A stretch of 6,499 nt of DNA, taken from positions 1-6,499 of the forward strand of contig JAJYXA010000354.1 in assembly GCA_021791235.1 (NCBI GenBank). Reading direction: 5' to 3'. Each line of letters starts with the position of its first letter. Position 1 is the first letter of the stretch. Shown piece after piece: positions 1 to 6,499 of this stretch. The position numbers were made by a program, and so were the translations under genes. The DNA is from Pseudomonadota bacterium (GTDB lineage: Bacteria; Pseudomonadota; Gammaproteobacteria; Burkholderiales; Thiobacillaceae). The notes beneath the pieces are model-generated. The model did not search any database and was not told where the DNA came from. It saw only the letters and a list, made by a program, of their open reading frames with translations.

Positions 1-12
1 TTCAGTCGAGGC

Positions 13-29
13 CCGCCCCGAAGGGGTGG
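13..29. repeat. Small G/C hairpin at the left edge
   Basis: CCCC (16-19) pairs with GGGG (23-26) across a 3-nt loop. The stem extends outward through a G-T wobble and two C-G pairs to 13-29. Read on the minus strand, the direction of nrdA transcription, the apex contains TTCG, which often forms very stable RNA loops. No T-tract follows on either strand, so it is not a canonical terminator. It lies next to the larger repeat at 38-95 and may belong to the same repeat unit. Confidence 0.4.
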
Positions 30-37
30 CGCAGCAG

Positions 38-95
38 GGCGGCTTTCTCTTTGGTTACTTTCTCTTGGCCGTCCAAGAGAAAGTGACTAGCCGCC
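38..95. repeat. Long two-part stem-loop, dispersed intergenic repeat type
   Basis: The inner stem is ACTTTCTCTTGG (57-68) perfectly paired with 73-84 around loop CCGT. It extends to 53-68/73-88 with wobble pairs. An outer stem, GGCGGCT (38-44) with AGCCGCC (89-95), encloses it, leaving an 8-nt bulge at 45-52. From memory, this resembles a widely scattered intergenic element in beta- and gammaproteobacteria built on TTACTTTCTCTTGG and its complement. It lies downstream of nrdA and could stabilise or end its transcript, but there is no U-tract. Origin and function are inference. Confidence 0.65.
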
Positions 96-131
96 GGGCT
101 ACCCCCGGCCAACGCACTCAAGCATTCGTCA

Positions 132-188
132 ATTCCGGCGGACGCCGGAATCCAGCCTGCTTGACTGGACCCCGGCTTCCGCCGGGGT
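132..188. repeat. Pair of short palindromes (ATTCCGGC and ACCCCGGC type)
   Basis: Two perfect 8-bp hairpins lie 17 bp apart. ATTCCGGC (132-139) pairs with GCCGGAAT (144-151) around GGAC, and ACCCCGGC (169-176) pairs with GCCGGGGT (181-188) around TTCC. The arrangement, preceded by CGTCA and joined by a CCAGCCTGCTTGACTGG-like spacer, resembles the abundant 'CGTCATTCC...GGAATCCAG' intergenic repeats of beta- and gammaproteobacteria. It sits 50-106 bp beyond the nrdA stop. Folded RNA here could protect the nrdA mRNA 3' end, but no poly-U run marks an intrinsic terminator. Confidence 0.65.
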
Positions 189-232
189 GACGGCCAACCC
201 TCTGCTCAACTACCACGCCCGGGGTGACGGCC
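182..232. repeat. 14-bp direct repeat next to the nrdA stop
   Basis: CCGGGGTGACGGCC occurs at 182-195 and again at 219-232, 37 bp apart. The second copy ends 5 bp before the nrdA stop codon. The first copy includes the right arm of the 169-188 palindrome. The second copy looks like a partial duplicate of that repeat end. This suggests repeat-mediated expansion or deletion beside the nrdA terminus, which is inference. Confidence 0.6.
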
Positions 233-237
233 GAGCC

Positions 238-3195
<2,958 letters not shown>

Positions 3196-3203
3196 CTACA
3201 GGG

Positions 3204-3209
3204 CTCCTT
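3204..3209 (-). promoter_or_regulatory. Shine-Dalgarno sequence of nrdA
   Basis: AAGGAG on the minus strand ends 8 nt before the ATG at 3195-3193. It is a near-perfect ribosome binding site and fixes this ATG as the nrdA start. It is far stronger than anything in front of the three plus-strand genes. Confidence 0.85.
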
Positions 3210-3258
3210 GGTGGGTATGACGAAAAACCAGGCGGCTGCAACAAGCGCAAAATACGAC

Positions 3259-3267
3259 TTATGCACA
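3259..3267 (+). promoter_or_regulatory. DnaA box, perfect consensus match
   Basis: TTATGCACA matches the DnaA box consensus TTATNCACA at every defined position. It lies 64 bp upstream of the nrdA start codon and downstream of the predicted nrdA promoter, so it falls in the untranslated leader. In E. coli, DnaA boxes upstream of nrdAB link dNTP synthesis to replication initiation. A similar role here is inference. One perfect 9-mer can occur by chance, but a second near-match 34 bp away in the same orientation raises the likelihood. Confidence 0.55.
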
Positions 3268-3292
3268 GCTTTCCCGACCCTCGTGCACCGTT

Positions 3293-3301
3293 CTATTCAC
3301 A
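3293..3301 (+). promoter_or_regulatory. Second DnaA-box-like site (8 of 9)
   Basis: CTATTCACA differs from TTATNCACA only at the first base. It has the same orientation as the perfect site at 3259-3267, 34 bp away start to start. It overlaps NrdR box 1 by five bases, so DnaA and NrdR could compete for this DNA. This is sequence matching only and weaker than the first site. Confidence 0.35.
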
Positions 3302-3312
3302 ACATATTGTGG
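3297..3312. promoter_or_regulatory. NrdR box 1 (strong match)
   Basis: The 16-mer TCACAACATATTGTGG matches the NrdR consensus acaCwAtATaTwGtgt at 13 positions, including the conserved C4 and G13 and the central AT. Its half-sites CACAA and TTGTG are symmetric about 3304/3305. NrdR is an ATP-cone repressor that binds paired boxes in front of ribonucleotide reductase genes. Position upstream of nrdA, and a partner site one 32-bp step away, support the call. It would lie about 17-32 nt downstream of the predicted transcription start. Confidence 0.8.
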
Positions 3313-3328
3313 TGCAGGCGGAGGGCAG

Positions 3329-3344
3329 GTACAAATTCTAGGTG
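3329..3344. promoter_or_regulatory. NrdR box 2 (weak match, overlaps the nrdA -10)
   Basis: GTACAAATTCTAGGTG keeps the core CAA, the TAG and about half of the NrdR consensus positions. It begins exactly 32 bp from box 1. Published NrdR box pairs are separated by about three helical turns (31-32 bp), so spacing supports the call more than sequence does. It completely covers the predicted nrdA -10 element, which fits repression by blocking RNA polymerase. Confidence 0.6.
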
Positions 3345-3362
3345 CCCCGTCGGGCATGTCAA
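3335..3362 (-). promoter_or_regulatory. Predicted sigma70 promoter of nrdA
   Basis: On the minus strand, TTGACA (3362-3357) is a perfect -35 and TAGAAT (3340-3335) is a 5-of-6 -10, separated by 16 bp. Transcription would start near 3328, giving a leader of about 130 nt that carries NrdR box 1 and the DnaA boxes. The spacer contains a short palindrome (TGCCC and GGGCA at 3343-3356). The near-consensus elements imply a strong promoter held down by a repressor, which fits the NrdR box over the -10. Confidence 0.7.
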
Positions 3363-3384
3363 CCCGGATGTGCGCTATTTCGCA

Positions 3385-3411
3385 GGGATTTTTTTCCGCC
3401 CCGAAAATCCC
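3385..3411. repeat. 8-bp perfect inverted repeat GGGATTTT / AAAATCCC
   Basis: GGGATTTT (3385-3392) and AAAATCCC (3404-3411) are perfect inverted copies with an 11-nt spacer. The repeat is 23 bp upstream of the nrdA -35 and nearly 280 bp from purU. It could be an operator for an unknown regulator; no regulator is identifiable from the sequence. Confidence 0.45.
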
Positions 3412-3483
3412 ATGGCAAATCAAAGTTTTTTCCGGGCGGCATGCCTAAAGTTTGAACAGGCGCATGACAGGATGCGGCTTGGC

Positions 3484-3505
3484 GCCGGGAAACGCCCGGC
3501 CGGGC
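3484..3505. repeat. Short GC hairpin and overlapping 12-bp palindrome
   Basis: GCCGGG (3484-3489) pairs with CCCGGC (3495-3500) around AAACG. The 12-bp palindrome GCCCGGCCGGGC (3494-3505) overlaps the right arm, so two folds compete. No T-tract follows on either strand. In DNA this GC-rich such structures are partly expected by chance. Confidence 0.3.
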
Positions 3506-3557
3506 CGATGACTGCGTTCAAGCCCAGCGTATCGGCCTGCGCGAACAGGGCGGACGC

Positions 3558-3585
3558 CGCGCAAAGAACGCTGAATCTTTGCGCG
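3558..3585. repeat. 10-bp perfect hairpin upstream of purU
   Basis: CGCGCAAAGA (3558-3567) pairs perfectly with TCTTTGCGCG (3576-3585) around the 8-nt loop ACGCTGAA. This is the longest perfect palindrome in the intergenic region. It lies about 100 bp before the purU start. No T-tract follows, so it is not an intrinsic terminator. It may be an operator, or part of an RNA leader if transcription starts upstream of it. Confidence 0.55.
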
Positions 3586-3587
3586 CC

Positions 3588-3603
3588 CCGGCGCGAAAGC
3601 CGG
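3588..3603. repeat. Second hairpin next to the 3558-3585 hairpin
   Basis: CCGGC (3588-3592) pairs with GCCGG (3599-3603) around the loop GCGAAA. It begins 2 nt after the preceding 10-bp hairpin, so the two form a tandem pair. Whether they are transcribed is unknown. Confidence 0.35.
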
Positions 3604-3644
3604 CTCCCCGCCGCTTTCCTCAAGGCGATCGGGGGAATTTTGGT

Positions 3645-3650
3645 TATGAT
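3645..3650 (+). promoter_or_regulatory. Possible -10 element for purU
   Basis: TATGAT matches TATAAT at 5 of 6 positions and lies 38 bp before the purU ATG, in a locally AT-rich patch. No good -35 is seen at the usual spacing, so an activator may be needed or the real promoter may lie elsewhere. If used, transcription would begin near 3657, leaving the tandem hairpins upstream of the start. Confidence 0.3.
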
Positions 3651-3688
3651 GGCGCAAAAAACCAATCCCCGGATCGCCGAGCCCCGCC

Positions 3689-4543
3689 ATGCGCCATACC
3701 GCCGTTCTGCTGATTTCCTGCCCCGACCAGAAGGGGCTGGTCGCGGCCATTGCCGATTTTCTGCTCGCGCACAACGCCAACATCCTGCATGCGGATCAGC
3801 ATCAGGACGCCGAACTGAAATTGTTTTTGATGCGGGTGGAATGGGATCTGGCGGAGTTCAACCTCGACCTGGGCGAGTTCGCCGCCGCCTTCGGGCCCAT
3901 CGCCGAGCGCTTCGGGATGACCTGGCGGCTCGCCGAATCGAGCCGCAAGCCGCGCATGGCGGTGTTCGTGTCGAAGTTCGACCATTGCCTGGCCGACCTG
4001 CTCTACCGCTACCAGAGCGGCGAACTGCACTGCGAGCTGCCGATCATCCTCAGCAACCACGAGGACACGCGCTGGCTGGCCGAGGCCTACCGCGTGCCCT
4101 ACCAGCACCTGCCGGTGCACAAGGACGCCAAGCACGAGGCCGAGGAGGTGCAGCTGGCGATCCTGCGCGACCAGAAAATCGACTTCATCGTGCTGGCGCG
4201 CTACATGCAGGTGCTGTCGGCGGATTTCATCCGCCACTTTCCCAACCGCATCATCAACATCCACCATTCCTTCCTGCCCGCGTTTCACGGCGCCAAGCCC
4301 TACCACCGGGCGTTCGAGCGCGGCGTCAAGCTGATCGGCGCGACCGCGCACTACGTCACCGAAACGCTGGACGACGGCCCCATCATCGAACAGGACGTGG
4401 CGCGCATCTCGCACCGCGACAGTCTCGACGACCTGATCAACAAGGGGGCGGACCTGGAGAAAGTGGTGCTGTCGCGCGCGGTGAAATGGCACCTCGACAA
4501 CCGCGTGCTGGTATACGCCAACAAGACCGTCGTGTTCGACTGA
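3689..4543 (+). CDS. purU: Formyltetrahydrofolate deformylase
   Basis: PurU hydrolyses 10-formyl-tetrahydrofolate to formate and tetrahydrofolate in the cytoplasm, balancing one-carbon pools and supplying formate for PurT-dependent purine synthesis where that exists. The protein has 284 residues (E. coli form: 280). An N-terminal ACT regulatory domain covers about residues 4-80, opening with the typical CPDQKG motif. The formyltransferase-like catalytic domain runs from about 88 to 284. The signature INIHHSFLPAF supplies Asn190 and His192, and TLDDGPII supplies Asp228, matching the Asn/His/Asp triad of this fold. GATAHYVT and the following QDV are also typical. The start is chosen because the ACT domain begins immediately. 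The ribosome binding site is weak. It heads the plus-strand operon, with the next gene 4 nt downstream. In E. coli the ACT domain senses methionine and glycine; here that is assumed only by family. Confidence 0.96.
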   Translation: MRHTAVLLISCPDQKGLVAAIADFLLAHNANILHADQHQDAELKLFLMRVEWDLAEFNLDLGEFAAAFGPIAERFGMTWRLAESSRKPRMAVFVSKFDHCLADLLYRYQSGELHCELPIILSNHEDTRWLAEAYRVPYQHLPVHKDAKHEAEEVQLAILRDQKIDFIVLARYMQVLSADFIRHFPNRIINIHHSFLPAFHGAKPYHRAFERGVKLIGATAHYVTETLDDGPIIEQDVARISHRDSLDDLINKGADLEKVVLSRAVKWHLDNRVLVYANKTVVFD

Positions 4544-4547
4544 TCCT

Positions 4548-6499
<1,952 letters not shown>

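Larger units (their letters stand above)
3284..3316. repeat. Inverted repeat enclosing NrdR box 1
   Basis: TGCACC (3284-3289) and GGTGCA (3311-3316) are perfect inverted copies 21 nt apart. They enclose the CACAA/TTGTG half-sites of NrdR box 1 on one side. In the predicted nrdA leader RNA the outer arms or the inner half-sites could pair, so a hairpin is possible. It may simply reflect the operator symmetry. Confidence 0.35.
3363..3688. other. purU-proximal half of the divergent intergenic region
   Basis: No convincing gene is seen in this stretch. Small open frames here have no ribosome binding site and no recognisable product. The sequence has an AT-rich part (about 3376-3460, with T and A runs) and then a GC-rich part with several inverted repeats, listed separately. 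It presumably carries purU promoter elements. A small RNA cannot be excluded, but no terminator-like hairpin with a T-tract was found. Confidence 0.6.

Noticed and set aside
1..237. CRISPR array or insertion sequence end
   Set aside because: Repeats are few, unequal in length and irregularly spaced, with no transposase fragment or target-site duplication visible. Dispersed palindromic repeats explain them better.
3306..3334. Alternative nrdA promoter, TTGTAC with CACAAT at 17-bp spacing
   Set aside because: Its -35 matches only half the consensus and its -10 four of six. The TTGACA/TAGAAT pair just upstream is far better, and the bases are better explained as NrdR boxes.
3385..3395. T-run at 3389-3395 as an intrinsic terminator
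   Set aside because: No GC-rich hairpin precedes the T-run on the plus strand, and no gene on that strand ends here.
3420..3665. An 81-codon minus-strand open frame within the intergenic region
   Set aside because: It has no ribosome binding site and no recognised product, and it overlaps the inverted repeats and a purU promoter candidate. A competing 112-codon frame overlaps it, so neither is convincing.
3196..3688. Riboswitch in the purU or nrdA leader
   Set aside because: No conserved core of a riboswitch class I know (such as glycine, tetrahydrofolate or cobalamin) could be recognised. The structures seen are simple hairpins.

Overview
The window is GC-rich chromosomal DNA with tightly packed housekeeping genes. 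Protein similarity recalled from memory points to a betaproteobacterium, possibly Thiobacillus-like or another Nitrosomonadales member. The support is a NrdA with two ATP-cone-like regions and a CEACQ tail, a purU / hypothetical / wrbA order, and a WrbA of the Pseudomonas/betaproteobacterial subtype. The genus is inference; no 16S or other marker is present.

Layout. Positions 1-237 are non-coding and packed with inverted and direct repeats of the kind found scattered between genes in beta- and gammaproteobacteria. Positions 238-3195 (minus strand) hold a complete nrdA, the catalytic subunit of a class Ia ribonucleotide reductase. Positions 3196-3688 are a divergent intergenic region. Its nrdA-proximal half is a dense control region: a near-consensus sigma70 promoter (TTGACA, 16 bp, TAGAAT), two NrdR-box-like sites 32 bp apart with one lying over the -10, one perfect and one near-perfect DnaA box, and a good Shine-Dalgarno sequence. 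Its purU-proximal half has several unexplained inverted repeats and a weak promoter candidate. On the plus strand three genes follow as an apparent operon: purU (3689-4543), an uncharacterised protein with a divergent PilZ-like C-terminal region (4548-6119), and the first 128 codons of a wrbA-type NAD(P)H:quinone oxidoreductase (from 6116, cut by the window end). The first two are separated by 4 nt; the last two overlap by 4 nt (ATGA).

Function. nrdA makes deoxyribonucleotides, and its control region looks able to sense dNTP pools (NrdR) and replication state (DnaA). PurU releases formate and tetrahydrofolate from 10-formyl-tetrahydrofolate, so the two divergent genes both touch nucleotide and one-carbon metabolism. 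The middle operon gene may be a cyclic-di-GMP-related or degenerate PilZ protein of unknown role, and WrbA is a flavodoxin-like quinone reductase. No mobile element, CRISPR array, tRNA or rRNA was seen. The most interesting parts are the nrdA regulatory region, the uncharacterised PilZ-like protein, and the unexplained hairpins before purU.
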